DNA of 64,000 nt. Origin: Bacillus pinisoli. Lineage in GTDB: Bacteria > Bacillota > Bacilli > Bacillales > SA4. Under the pieces are notes generated by a model. The model was given only the letters and a program-made list of their open reading frames with translations, ran no database searches and was not told the origin of the DNA. The stretch is taken from assembly GCF_023036475.1 (NCBI RefSeq), contig NZ_JAJQKI010000010.1, forward strand, positions 62,001 through 126,000, in the 5' to 3' direction. The position numbers and the translations under genes are program-made. Positions 34,578 through 43,067 of the stretch are shown one piece after another; positions within the stretch are counted from its first letter, which is position 1, and every line of letters begins with the position of its first letter.

Positions 34578-35442
34578 ATGTTCCTGGTTTTAACGTAAAA
34601 ATAGAAATTTCAGGCTTGGATAAAAATCTAAAGGGTACTCTAGTTGTTCCTAGGCCTCTATTTACATAAAGAGTAAGTGGGATATTTCCAATTTCATAGA
34701 AACCTTCCACATAATCTGATGCGTAAGGAGGCGTGATCACCGCACCGTAAAAGGGGAACTGGACTTGTCCTCCATGACTATGACCAGATAATTGTAGATG
34801 GACAGGATAGGAATGACTGATCTTAGCAACATCAGGCTCATGTGCAAGTAAGATCGTATACTCATTCTCAGGTATTTGTCGCAACGTTTGCTCAAAATCA
34901 GGTCTTCCTAACATATAGTCATCTAAACCGGCTATCGTAATTGTCTCGTTCAGAAACGTTATATTAGTTGCAGAGTTTATTAACAAAGTAAACCCTGCCT
35001 GTTCCATAATCTGTTTGTATGATTCTGTGCCATATCCACCGTGATCATGATTTCCATAAATAGAGAATTTGCCAAGCGGTGCTCTAATAGCTGATAACAA
35101 TGGGATGAGTTGAGATGGATTAGGGTACCGGTCAGGAGCATCAATTAAATCTCCTGTAAAAAACACCAAATCTGCTTCAAGCCCATTTATTGTATGGATT
35201 AGTTCGCTAAACTGGTCAATATCATAATAATGGCCGATATGTGTGTCACTAAATTGCAGAATCCTAATACCTTTAAACCCTTTAGGAATGTATGGGGACC
35301 TTACGTCATATCGATTTATTTCTAATTGATGGGGCTCTATATACCTTGAATATGTATAACCAAATGCTGTTGTTAAAATCGCCCCAATAGAATAGCCGAA
35401 TGCTCTCTTTAAAAATCCTCTCCTTGTGTACTGCTCACTCAT
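34576..35442 (-). CDS. ykuE: Metallophosphoesterase YkuE (Tat-exported)
   Basis: A 288-residue calcineurin-like phosphoesterase. The N terminus 'YTRRGFLKRAFGYSIGAILTTAFGYTYS' is a twin-arginine signal, as in B. subtilis YkuE, a known Tat substrate that binds the cell wall. Metal-binding motifs follow in order: 'ILQFSDTHIGHYY', 'DLVFFTGDLID', 'YGNHDHGGYG', 'LLAHEPD' and 'LQLSGHSHGGQV'. The ATG at 35442 is preferred; a TTG at 35448 is also in frame. Confidence 0.93.
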   Translation of the reverse strand: MSEQYTRRGFLKRAFGYSIGAILTTAFGYTYSRYIEPHQLEINRYDVRSPYIPKGFKGIRILQFSDTHIGHYYDIDQFSELIHTINGLEADLVFFTGDLIDAPDRYPNPSQLIPLLSAIRAPLGKFSIYGNHDHGGYGTESYKQIMEQAGFTLLINSATNITFLNETITIAGLDDYMLGRPDFEQTLRQIPENEYTILLAHEPDVAKISHSYPVHLQLSGHSHGGQVQFPFYGAVITPPYASDYVEGFYEIGNIPLTLYVNRGLGTTRVPFRFLSKPEISIFTLKPGT

Positions 35443-35544
35443 TGACAAACCAACCTATCTATTAAAGTTTAAACTACGAGTATTGTCTCTATTATCCTAT
35501 TAAAATTATAACACGAAAAGGTTGAAGAGTATCAAAAACGAATG

Positions 35545-35573
35545 CGAAAAAGCAGCCTGTATGGGCTGCTTTG
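35545..35573 (-). terminator. Terminator of the kinase-STAS gene
   Basis: On the minus strand AAAGCAGCCC pairs with GGCTGCTTTTT, 8 nt after the stop codon of the kinase-STAS gene and before ykuE. Confidence 0.8.
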
Positions 35574-35580
35574 ACTAACA

Positions 35581-37140
35581 TTATATTATTTTTAATTCTT
35601 CTAGCGTTTGTTTTAGGTCGGCTTTTGTTTCAATGCGATCACTAAAGGTAATCCCTAATTCTATCATGGTATTGGCAACTTCTGAGCGAATACCAGTTAC
35701 AACCGCATTACACCCAAGAAGTGCGAAGCCTTCGACAATCTTGAATAAGTGACTGACTACTGCTGTGTCCATATACGCAACTCCAGATAAATCGATAATC
35801 ATTTTCTTTAAGCGCTCTTTTTCAATATGAGATAAGGCTTTTTCTTGTAGTCGTTTAGCTCGGTATGTATCCATTGTTCCGACAATAGGTAAAATCGCAA
35901 TCTTGTCAGTCAAAGGTATAATGGGAACGGATAACTCTTCAATGACTTCACGTTGTGATTGCATGATTTTATTATTATATTCATTATAGCTAATAATAAA
36001 GTTATTAAGATATGTATCAACAAAATGGTTCGTTTTCTTCTCAAATGTAAAAAATTCTTCAATGCTGACTGTAACGTCTTGGAAATAATGGTACATATAG
36101 TCCCAATAGATGCTACGTAACTCCTGAAACCATTCGAGTTTAATAATGGAAGGTACTTCACTCTTAGCCCAAATGACCCCTTGTTCTTTTGCTAGCTCAA
36201 TTAATTCATGTTCTGCATCTTGGTCTAGCAAGCTAATAATCTTCTTAGCAATCTCAAACATTGATTGTTCTTGAATAGAAGAATTTTTTAAATGTAAGAA
36301 AATATTGTTTGTTCGATCTTGTAAACTTCGATCGAAGGATTCTTGGTTCAAGTATAAAAAATCTTTAAAACTCTGACCTTCTCTTGTTTGTAACTTGCTC
36401 ATTTTGTTAATCTTCACTTCCTTCACTTTCTGTATAGGGAAGAGGATTGTAAATGTTGTTCCAATTCCTTCTTCACTTTCTACATTTACTTTTGCGCCAT
36501 GTTTGTGGAGTGTCGTAAATACTTGTGTAAGCCCCATACCTGTCCCATTATCTTTTGTTGTGAAGAATGGAGTGCCGAGTAAATCAATTTTATCTTTTGG
36601 AATGCCTGTACCTGTATCTTGAATAATAATATAAATACAATCATCTTTTACATATTGGGAGACAGAAAGCTCACCCTTTTTTGGCATTGCTTCAAAGGCA
36701 TTTTTTAGTAAGTTAAAAAAGGCTTTCTTTAAAGTATTTCTTTGGCCATAGATTTTCACTTGATAATCACTGATATTTTTATTTAGGGTGATTCGGTATA
36801 AGTGTTCTTGAAATAATGACAAAATAGCATCTAGCTCAGAACCAATAGAAATGTACTTATAAGGTTCTGCTTCTAGATCTGGCTTGGATACTTGCAATAA
36901 GTTATTAAGTGTACTTAACGCCCGTTCCAACTCATCCATTGCGATATGTAGATAAGGGGATTCTTGTTCCTCCTTAAGTAGTTGCAGGAAGCCTTTTACA
37001 GAGGTTAGTGGATTTCGAACCTCGTGAGCAATTCCTGCCGAGACTTGACCAATAGAAATAAGTCGATCATTCCGTGCTTTTTCTTCCTTCAAATAATGTA
37101 AGTTTTGTGGAAGGGATTCGACCATACCATTTTTCAACAA
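35581..37140 (-). CDS. Soluble histidine kinase fused to an RsbR-like STAS domain
   Basis: A 519-residue soluble protein. HisKA with 'SAGIAHEVRNPLTSVKGFLQLL' (His39), HATPase ~125-235 ('FFNLLKNAFEAMPKKG', 'DTGTGIPKDKIDLLGTPFFTTKDNGTGMGL'), a helical region ~260-395 that resembles RsbRD N-terminal modules, and a STAS domain ~402-515 ('PIVGTMDTYRAKRLQEKAL...MIIDLSGVAYMDTAVVSHL...VVTGIRSEVANTMIELG'). The Thr residues in DTA and TGIR match those phosphorylated by RsbT in RsbR. The TTG start at 37140 lies 11 nt after AAGGAGG; the gene overlaps the RsbT-like gene by 74 nt. Confidence 0.87.
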   Translation of the reverse strand: MLKNGMVESLPQNLHYLKEEKARNDRLISIGQVSAGIAHEVRNPLTSVKGFLQLLKEEQESPYLHIAMDELERALSTLNNLLQVSKPDLEAEPYKYISIGSELDAILSLFQEHLYRITLNKNISDYQVKIYGQRNTLKKAFFNLLKNAFEAMPKKGELSVSQYVKDDCIYIIIQDTGTGIPKDKIDLLGTPFFTTKDNGTGMGLTQVFTTLHKHGAKVNVESEEGIGTTFTILFPIQKVKEVKINKMSKLQTREGQSFKDFLYLNQESFDRSLQDRTNNIFLHLKNSSIQEQSMFEIAKKIISLLDQDAEHELIELAKEQGVIWAKSEVPSIIKLEWFQELRSIYWDYMYHYFQDVTVSIEEFFTFEKKTNHFVDTYLNNFIISYNEYNNKIMQSQREVIEELSVPIIPLTDKIAILPIVGTMDTYRAKRLQEKALSHIEKERLKKMIIDLSGVAYMDTAVVSHLFKIVEGFALLGCNAVVTGIRSEVANTMIELGITFSDRIETKADLKQTLEELKII

Positions 37141-37507
37141 TTACTTTTGTCCCTCCTTGCTCCGGTGATTCAATCATGAATACATCCATCATTTGTTTGA
37201 CGCCTGTTAAACCTAAACCCAAGCCTTTTGAATGAGGATTTTTAATGCCATTTATAACATCCTCAATAGACGCAATACCCACACCATCATCAATAGCGGT
37301 AATTCTAATCCCTTTTTGGATACGTTCAATGAAAACATATCCAGTACTATTGGAGTGAAATAGGATGTTTTTACATAATTCAGATATCGTTACAATAATT
37401 TGTTGTTTCTCTAGGATGGAATAGGGCGAGTTGGACATTTCCGTGTACGCTACAGTAACAGCAGAAATAATGTCCGGTTCTCTATTAATACTAATTCGAT
37501 GAGACAA
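37067..37507 (-). CDS. RsbT-like serine/threonine kinase (GHKL anti-sigma-type ATPase)
   Basis: A 146-residue GHKL kinase. 'ILEKQQIIVTISELCKNILFHSNSTG' is the N-box, 'ITAIDDGVGIASIEDVINGI' and 'SKGLGLGLTGVKQMMDVFMIES' are the G1/G2 boxes, and 'GGTKVIVEKWYG' ends the fold; this follows the order and spacing of RsbT of the stressosome. The TTG start at 37507 follows GGAGGGAG by 5 nt. RsbT phosphorylates STAS proteins, and the partner gene downstream encodes one. No rsbS, rsbU or sigB lies beside it. Confidence 0.85.
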   Translation of the reverse strand: MSHRISINREPDIISAVTVAYTEMSNSPYSILEKQQIIVTISELCKNILFHSNSTGYVFIERIQKGIRITAIDDGVGIASIEDVINGIKNPHSKGLGLGLTGVKQMMDVFMIESPEQGGTKVIVEKWYGRIPSTKLTLFEGRKSTE

Positions 37508-37621
37508 GATACTCCCTCCAAAACATGACAATCAGTTTATATTCTAACAAAATATTTCGTAATTTGAAGGATTTTTTTCTCTTTTTTCAATTATCTTATT
37601 TTTCAAACATATAAATTAGTG

Positions 37622-37647
37622 TACAATTAATAAATAAAACGCTTACA
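37622..37647 (+). promoter_or_regulatory. fadH promoter -10 with overlapping cre-like site
   Basis: TACAAT (37622-37627) is a likely -10, with a weak TTTTTC -35 17 bp upstream. ATAAAACGCTTACA (37634-37647) matches 12 of 14 cre positions and would overlap the transcription start, a position that favours CcpA repression. Confidence 0.6.
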
Positions 37648-37663
37648 AAAGGGAGATGAGAAA

Positions 37664-38428
37664 ATGAAAGGTAAGGTAGTCATTGTAACAGGTGGTTCTA
37701 ATGGGATGGGGAAGTATATGGCGAAACAATTTGCTTCTGAAGGAGCCTATGTAGCTATTACAGGGCGTACTCTAGAAACGTTAGAGGAGACGAAAAAGGA
37801 AATTGAAAAATTTGAAGGACAGGTGTTACCCATTCAAATGGATGTTAGAGAGCCTGAGCATGTCATACATATGGTTGAAAAAACATCAGAGACATTTGGT
37901 ACCATTGATTACCTTGTTAATAATGCAGCAGGGAACTTTATATGTCCCGCAGAAAAACTTTCTGTAAACGGTTGGAACGCTGTCATTGATATTGTTCTTA
38001 ATGGGACATTCTATTGCAGCTCCTACGTCGGCAAATATTGGATCGAAAAAGGAATAAAAGGAAGCATCATAAATATGGTGGCAACTTATGCATGGGGAGC
38101 AGGAGCAGGTGTTATCCACTCTGCGAGTGCAAAGGCAGGGGTGTTAGCGATGACAAGAACCCTCGCTGTCGAATGGGGAACTAAATATGGAATCAGAGTA
38201 AATGCCATTGCACCTGGACCCATTGAACGTACAGGTGGAGCAGACCGTCTCTGGGAATCAGAAGAAGCCGCAAAACGTACGCTTCAAAGCGTCCCACTTG
38301 GAAGATTAGGAACGCCTGAAGAAATTGCAGGACTCGCTACTTTCCTATTCTCAGATCATTCCGGCTACATCAACGGAGAGTGTATTACGATGGACGGCGG
38401 ACAATGGTTAAATAAACGCGCGTTTTAA
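37664..38428 (+). CDS. fadH: 2,4-dienoyl-CoA reductase (SDR)
   Basis: A 254-residue SDR with 'VIVTGGSNGMGKYMAKQFASEGA', 'DYLVNNAAGNFICPAEKLS', 'GSIINMVATYAWGAGAGVIHSASAKAGVLAMTRTLAVEWG' and 'APGPIERTGGADRLWE'. The 'NNAAGNF' and 'NMVATYAW' motifs match the B. subtilis FadH (YkuF)/DECR branch, which lacks the usual Tyr-x3-Lys and instead uses 'SASAKAGV' (Lys kept). It reduces dienoyl-CoA from unsaturated fatty acids. Position between ykuE and ykuI fits. GGGAG precedes the ATG. Confidence 0.9.
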   Translation: MKGKVVIVTGGSNGMGKYMAKQFASEGAYVAITGRTLETLEETKKEIEKFEGQVLPIQMDVREPEHVIHMVEKTSETFGTIDYLVNNAAGNFICPAEKLSVNGWNAVIDIVLNGTFYCSSYVGKYWIEKGIKGSIINMVATYAWGAGAGVIHSASAKAGVLAMTRTLAVEWGTKYGIRVNAIAPGPIERTGGADRLWESEEAAKRTLQSVPLGRLGTPEEIAGLATFLFSDHSGYINGECITMDGGQWLNKRAF

Positions 38429-38449
38429 TAGCAGTCGTACTTTAACATA

Positions 38450-38484
38450 TTAACGCATCGGGGGCCTGGCCCCTGATGCGTTAA
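38450..38484. repeat. 35-nt near-perfect palindrome after fadH
   Basis: TTAACGCATCGGGGGCC and GGCCCCTGATGCGTTAA pair over 17 positions with one mismatch around a single T. There is no T-run; the stem may still stop transcription or mark a small mobile repeat. The GGGGGCCTGGCCCC centre recurs as a common hairpin class in Bacillaceae. Confidence 0.65.
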
Positions 38485-38589
38485 TTCGTTAAAGTGGCAT
38501 AATGAATTTAAATTTTTTTGATCTTAGTTGCGGGATTTATTTTCAGTTCATGGTATAATCATACAAAAAGTTAGATAGGAGATGGGGGA

Positions 38590-39804
38590 ATGGATCCGTT
38601 AGATATTTTAACGAACCTGTCTATGGTAACCCCACATTTTCAAGCAATTTTTAACGCTGAGGAACGAAAAGTGATTGGTTACGAAGTGCTGGGTCGTATG
38701 AAGACAGAAGAGGGGTGGCATAGTCTTGGGCCGTTCTTTCGCGATCAATCGATACCAGATGAGTACCGTCTAGAGGTAGATGATTTGATTGTTCGAAAAG
38801 CACTGGACTATTGGCTTGAGGTGGATGCAAAACCTTACATATTTATAAATCGAAATCCAGATCTATTAATGCGTGACCATGGAGAGTCTTTATTAGAAAT
38901 GCTGAAAGTGTATCAGGATAAAGGGTTTCCACTTGATCATTTAGTTTTAGAGATAACTGAACATGATTTTACTGGAGATATTGAACGGTTGAACCATCTA
39001 CTTACTTATTATCGTACCTATGGCATTAAAATAGCGGTAGACAATGTTGGGAACGGAGCTGGAAATTTAGATCGCATTGGTCTGATTGAGCCTGATATTT
39101 TAAAGGTTGACCTCCATATGTTGAGAAAGACAAATGGTCTAGCTTCTTATCAGGATGTCCTATATTCACTTTCGTTATTAGCGAGGAAAATTGGAGCAGC
39201 ACTACTCTATGAAGAAATTGAGACCTTGTATCAGCTACAATATGCTTGGAGAAATGGCGGTAGGTACTATCAAGGTTTTTACCTCCAAGATCCGTCAGAA
39301 GTTTTTATAGACGAAAGCTTACTTACAGAAAAACTCAAATTAGAAATACAGCAATTTATTGAACATGAAAAACGGAAAATTCGGAACTTCTATCAGCTTT
39401 CAAAATCCATTCAACAAACGGTACAACAATCTTTATTAAAGGATAAAAAGGAAAGCAAAGGTGATGAGTTACTAAAGCACATATCCCAAGATTTATCAGC
39501 ATATAGCTTTAGAATTTATATTTGTGATGAAGACGGTTTTCAAGCTTCAGCAAATCATGTAAAAATTAAGGACGTATGGGTACAACAACCTTCTTATCAT
39601 AATAAAAACTGGAGCTGGCGTCCTTATTTTCTTGAGAATATTATGAAGATGAAGTTAGAAGGAAGAGGCATCTTATCTGACTTATATAGCGATATTGAAA
39701 CGGGTGAACTAATTCGAACGTTCTCTTATCCGATTGATCAAGATCAGTACTTATTTATCGATTTAACATACGAATACTTATATGAAAAGAATGCCATCTT
39801 ATAG
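38590..39804 (+). CDS. ykuI: YkuI, degenerate EAL-domain c-di-GMP receptor
   Basis: A 404-residue protein with an EAL domain at 1-250 and the YkuI C-terminal domain (PAS-like) at ~255-400. The EAL motif reads 'GYEVLGRMK' (EVL) and the usual DDFGTGYSS reads 'VDNVGNGAGNLDRIGLIEP', so catalysis is doubtful; B. subtilis YkuI is known to bind c-di-GMP and acts in its signalling. Length and position before ykuJ match. GGAGATGGGGGA lies upstream. Confidence 0.92.
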   Translation: MDPLDILTNLSMVTPHFQAIFNAEERKVIGYEVLGRMKTEEGWHSLGPFFRDQSIPDEYRLEVDDLIVRKALDYWLEVDAKPYIFINRNPDLLMRDHGESLLEMLKVYQDKGFPLDHLVLEITEHDFTGDIERLNHLLTYYRTYGIKIAVDNVGNGAGNLDRIGLIEPDILKVDLHMLRKTNGLASYQDVLYSLSLLARKIGAALLYEEIETLYQLQYAWRNGGRYYQGFYLQDPSEVFIDESLLTEKLKLEIQQFIEHEKRKIRNFYQLSKSIQQTVQQSLLKDKKESKGDELLKHISQDLSAYSFRIYICDEDGFQASANHVKIKDVWVQQPSYHNKNWSWRPYFLENIMKMKLEGRGILSDLYSDIETGELIRTFSYPIDQDQYLFIDLTYEYLYEKNAIL

Positions 39805-39868
39805 AATGGTATAAGCCCTCTCCATTTGTGTAACTATAAGTTTATACACTGTGTTAGGGGGGATGTAT

Positions 39869-40108
39869 ATGACAATGATGGATATAGTTCTATCCGTATT
39901 AGCTTTATTAATCCTAATCATTGGCTTTTTCTATACATGGAATATCTCAAAAAATACAAAGTATCAAACAAACGGGTACGATACGGAAATTAACCCAAAA
40001 GTTCAGGCGCATCCTTATACAAGGAATCCAATTTTTCTAACGTACTTAATTGGTGCGGCTCTTGTTATCGGGTTTATTGTCTATTATGCACTTACGTCCC
40101 GGTGGTAA
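39869..40108 (+). CDS. Small two-helix membrane protein
   Basis: A 79-residue protein with TM segments at ~4-24 and ~55-75 flanking a hydrophilic loop 'SKNTKYQTNGYDTEINPKVQAHPYTRNP'. AGGGGGGA lies 6 nt before the ATG at 39869, and a perfect terminator follows at 40157. I do not recognise a named family. It is the short gene between ykuI and the DUF3993 gene. Confidence 0.65.
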   Translation: MTMMDIVLSVLALLILIIGFFYTWNISKNTKYQTNGYDTEINPKVQAHPYTRNPIFLTYLIGAALVIGFIVYYALTSRW

Positions 40109-40156
40109 CATAAAGCATTAACAACTTACACTTTCAACTATTCGTCTTTCTTTCGG

Positions 40157-40187
40157 AAAGCCAACAAAATTTTGTTGGCTTTTTTTC
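40157..40187 (+). terminator. Rho-independent terminator after small membrane gene
   Basis: AAAGCCAACAAAA pairs with TTTTGTTGGCTTT without a loop interruption, followed by TTTTTT. Confidence 0.9.
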
Positions 40188-40431
40188 ATGCCTTGTCCTG
40201 TAGAAAGAAGAGAAAGCATTTTGTATCAGCGAAAAACCACATAAAAAGAACTTTTTCTGTTGATTATTGTTTGTTTAGAGAGAAGAAAGGGTATTCCTGT
40301 AATAAAGATAAAGAAGACTGTCTAACCATGGCAGTATTTTACGAACGAATGGTACGCATAAACTTAAAAATCATTGGTACAATGTCAATTATTAAGGCGA
40401 TCTAAATCACAAGTTAAAGGGGTGATAGTAA
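40188..40431. other. Interval before the DUF3993-type gene; no gene seen
   Basis: The open frame 40172-40405 begins inside the terminator and lacks a ribosome site, so I do not call it. A TACAAT box at about 40379 lacks a fitting -35. Confidence 0.5.
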
Positions 40432-41196
40432 GTGAAGCGTACTAATATATGCCTATTCATACTATCTGTTTTGATTCTAGCTGTTTTTCATCATCCAGTC
40501 CATGCTTCATCTAATCAATTGTTGGACAAGCCGGGTGTCATGCAGCTTTTACAGGAAACATATGATACACAGTATTCATTAACAGAACGCTATCATACTT
40601 GGGATGAAGCGAAGGAGAAGTTAACTCAATATGTAACGGAGGAACTTGCAGAAGATTTTATGGTGGAACATTTATTTGAGGAAGAAGAAGGCTATATCTT
40701 TTATGGAACAGATTTTTCCGCCTACATTATTCCAGAATATTCATATACAGACTCAACAAAAATTGTTATAACGTCTAATCAAGACACTATTTTTGTATAC
40801 GAGAAGTCTTCTAGTGTAGGGCCAGTAACGTTCTCTCCTCAATATGAAATCGTCACAATTAGTTATATTGAGAAACAGTGGAAAGTATCAGATATATCGT
40901 TTGAAGAGGAACTACCAGAAGAAGTACTTCAGTCGAATGATTTAGATGAAGTAAAAGGTACTGCAAAAGTCAACGGAAAGAAGGCTACTGTAAAAGTTCA
41001 GCCAAATGTGGAAAGGGTAAATTACATTGCAACGGGTTCTATAGCGAAATTTACTATTGATCAAGATACTATTTTACCTTCACTTCAACCTTATGCGAGT
41101 CTAGTCCCTTATCAATTATTATTTCAGAATGTTAAGAATCGCCCGTCATTACTAACATTTTCAACCATTTTTACAGTAAAAGGAGAGGTTCGATGA
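40432..41196 (+). CDS. Secreted DUF3993-type protein
   Basis: A 254-residue protein starting at a GTG preceded by AAAGGGGTGAT. 'MKRTNICLFILSVLILAVFHHPVHASS' is a signal peptide with an AHA-like cleavage site. The mature part has repeated Tyr-rich strands ('EEEEGYIFYGTDFSAYIIPEYSYTD', 'YEIVTISYIEKQWKVSDI') as in DUF3993 proteins of Bacillaceae; function unknown. The family assignment is from recollection of the pattern and is moderate. Confidence 0.65.
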   Translation: MKRTNICLFILSVLILAVFHHPVHASSNQLLDKPGVMQLLQETYDTQYSLTERYHTWDEAKEKLTQYVTEELAEDFMVEHLFEEEEGYIFYGTDFSAYIIPEYSYTDSTKIVITSNQDTIFVYEKSSSVGPVTFSPQYEIVTISYIEKQWKVSDISFEEELPEEVLQSNDLDEVKGTAKVNGKKATVKVQPNVERVNYIATGSIAKFTIDQDTILPSLQPYASLVPYQLLFQNVKNRPSLLTFSTIFTVKGEVR

Positions 41197-41359
41197 ATCT
41201 TTCCTTTCTTTTTATGTAAAAATTCTATAGAATTACAAATTGGGCCTATTAGTGGATAGAAAAGAAATCATTGTTTATCCTAAAAGTAGAGTTAAAATAT
41301 AGGTAATGTATATTGTGCAATAAATGAAATGCACACTTAATTAAAAGGGGGAATTGACG

Positions 41360-41596
41360 TTGTCAAAATTACAAGGAATTATTCAACGATTAATGAGTTT
41401 AGCGGAGGCACAAGAACATGGAGATCCAGCTCAACGGTTCTTTGAGGTAGATGGGGAAAAAAGATGTAGTGTAACTTACTTCCCAAAAACGGAAACGTAT
41501 GAGATTGAAGTGTATTCACAAGGGGAAAAACCGAAAAAATATCAATTTGATAACATTGATATGGCTGCAATTGAGATTTTTGATTTAATTCACTAA
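41360..41596 (+). CDS. ykuJ: YkuJ family protein (DUF1797)
   Basis: A 78-residue protein beginning at TTG 41360 ('MSKLQGIIQRLMSLAEAQEHGDPAQRFFEVDGEKRCSV'), 9 nt after AAAAGGGGG; a TTG at 41354 is too close to that site. Length and sequence match B. subtilis YkuJ, a small soluble alpha/beta protein of unknown function. Conserved position before ykuK. Confidence 0.88.
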   Translation: MSKLQGIIQRLMSLAEAQEHGDPAQRFFEVDGEKRCSVTYFPKTETYEIEVYSQGEKPKKYQFDNIDMAAIEIFDLIH

Positions 41597-41644
41597 ACCA
41601 TCTATTCAATCGTGACATCATCATTTAAAAAGGGTGAAAATAGT

Positions 41645-41791
41645 ATGGAAACTCCATTTGTTATTTGTCCAAATTGTGCATCTAAAAAGGCACTAGATGA
41701 GGTGTTAGTTGCACAGTCTAATCAAAATGTCATATATACATGCCCAAATTGCTCTTATACAAAAAAGAATATTCAAACGAGTAAAGGGTAA
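41645..41791 (+). CDS. Small zinc-ribbon protein (48 residues)
   Basis: A 48-codon frame with two CPNC pairs: 'VICPNCASKK' near the start and 'YTCPNCSYTK' 25 residues on, the four ligands of a rubredoxin-type zinc ribbon. AAAGGGTGA lies upstream of the ATG. It follows ykuJ by 48 bp on the same strand. The product is probably a nucleic-acid or protein-binding ribbon; no closer assignment is possible. Confidence 0.75.
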   Translation: METPFVICPNCASKKALDEVLVAQSNQNVIYTCPNCSYTKKNIQTSKG

Positions 41792-41850
41792 AGAAGACAG
41801 TTTTTGAATAGACTGTTGCTAAATAATAATTAAAGAAGTAAGAAGAATGA

Positions 41851-41873
41851 CAATAAAGTTTTAGAAAAGAGCC
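41851..41873. repeat. Solo end D of the GGCTCTTTTC element
   Basis: CAATAAAGTTTTAGAAAAGAGCC is the reverse complement of the left element end; the other end is missing, so this is a truncated remnant. Confidence 0.6.
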
Positions 41874-42021
41874 AAAAAGTAACAAGCTGACAAGCCCTTC
41901 TGTATAAAATAGGATGAGGAGCTTATTCACAACAGTATTTGACAATAGAAAAGACTAATATATCCATTCTTTAAGAGGCTGCTCAATAATTGGATTTGAC
42001 AGAATATTAGGGAGTGAACGC

Positions 42022-42540
42022 ATGAGTGATCGATTGTTGTTTCAAAACATATCAGAAAACAACATGACATTTGAGCGAGTCTTTTCTAAAATCATAACCT
42101 TTTTGAAGCAAGAACCTTCATCTATTTATCATCTCTCTATTGGTACAGACTCTCAAGTACACCAGAATGAGACAAAGTTTATCTCGGCCATTCATCTACA
42201 CAGAGTGGGAAAAGGTGCTTGGGGTTGCCTGCGTGAATTGGTTCTACCAAGAGAAGTTCGTAGTGTACGAGAGAAGATATCCATGGAAACAGCGTATTCA
42301 CAGGAACTAGCTAGCTTGTTTACAACGGAACATTTTAATGAAATGACTGATGTGCTTTTACCTTATGCTGATGAGGGAGCAGATTTGCGTTTTCAAATTC
42401 ATCTGGATATTGGGAGAAAGGGAGTCACCAAGGATTTAATCCAAGAGATGACGAGCCGAATCATCTCAATGGGAATTGAAGCAAAAATCAAACCAGACTC
42501 TTATGCAGCGTCTAGTTATGCAAATCGATATACGAAATGA
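42022..42540 (+). CDS. ykuK: YkuK, RNase H-like fold family
   Basis: A 172-residue protein of the DUF458/YkuK family, predicted RNase H-like: 'SSIYHLSIGTDSQVHQNETKFISAIHLHRVGKGAWG', 'ISMETAYSQELASLF', 'FQIHLDIGRKGVTKDLIQEMTSRIISMGIEAKIKPDSYAASSYANRYTK'. The acidic residues in GTDSQ and HLDIG would form the metal site. AGGGAGTG precedes the ATG. Position after ykuJ matches B. subtilis. Confidence 0.9.
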   Translation: MSDRLLFQNISENNMTFERVFSKIITFLKQEPSSIYHLSIGTDSQVHQNETKFISAIHLHRVGKGAWGCLRELVLPREVRSVREKISMETAYSQELASLFTTEHFNEMTDVLLPYADEGADLRFQIHLDIGRKGVTKDLIQEMTSRIISMGIEAKIKPDSYAASSYANRYTK

Positions 42541-42552
42541 TTAGAAAAAATG

Positions 42553-42580
42553 AAAGGAAACCATTGTGGTTTCTTTTTTT
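42553..42580 (+). terminator. Terminator after ykuK
   Basis: GAAACCA and TGGTTTC form a stem around TTG, followed by TTTTTTT. Confidence 0.8.
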
Positions 42581-42581
42581 A

Positions 42582-42923
42582 GTCTCTTTTCTAAAACTTT
42601 TTTGTTTTTCAAACTAATTTTCAAATAAATGGCTGTGTTAAAGTACAGTGTTGATTTTTAGCAGAGTTGATTGAAGTGGAAGGACGCGAGACTCCTGTGG
42701 GAGAGCGGGTCGCGGACAAAGGAAGTTCACTTCGTCCTTGTAGACCCCACAGGCACGGTTTTCGCCGAGGAGTGGGATTTTTCACGATAGAGAAAATATC
42801 CTTCATTTACTGCCCACGGAAAGCGAGTGTCCTGGAACGAAAATCAACAACAAGGTTTAACAGAGCCAAATAAATTAACCTTCAAATGCTATTAAACTGA
42901 AGTAATAATTGTTAGTAAAGAGC
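42582..42923. repeat. Composite repeat E: element ends around a GC-rich hairpin core
   Basis: The left end at 42582 reads GTCTCTTTTCTAAAACTTTT and the right end, read inward from 42923, GCTCTTTACTAACAATTATT, the latter matching the internal GCTCTTTTCTAACAATTATT of copy C. Between them (about 42643-42871) lies a GC-rich core with GCGAGACTCCTG, GACCCCACAGGC, GCCGAGGAG and CGGAAAGCGAG blocks and several hairpins. The same core recurs at 61044-61232. Apparent ORFs on both strands here (42621-42806, 42667-42873) are by-products. No clear target duplication. Confidence 0.75.
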
Positions 42924-43067
42924 ATTCTGAAAAAAATATAAGAGCATTTTTCATTCTATATACTGTAAGAGAAAGTGTGATAAAATGGATATTGGGTTTC
43001 ACTAGACAATCTCCCATATAAATACATATATATTAAGTAGTGAAAAACTTATTAAGGGGAATATGCT

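Noticed and set aside
40172..40405. 77-residue frame after the small membrane gene
   Set aside because: Begins inside a terminator stem and has no ribosome site or similarity.
42621..42873. Two open frames on both strands in the GC-rich repeat after ykuK
   Set aside because: Translations of the hairpin core; no ribosome site and both strands open, typical false ORFs of this repeat.
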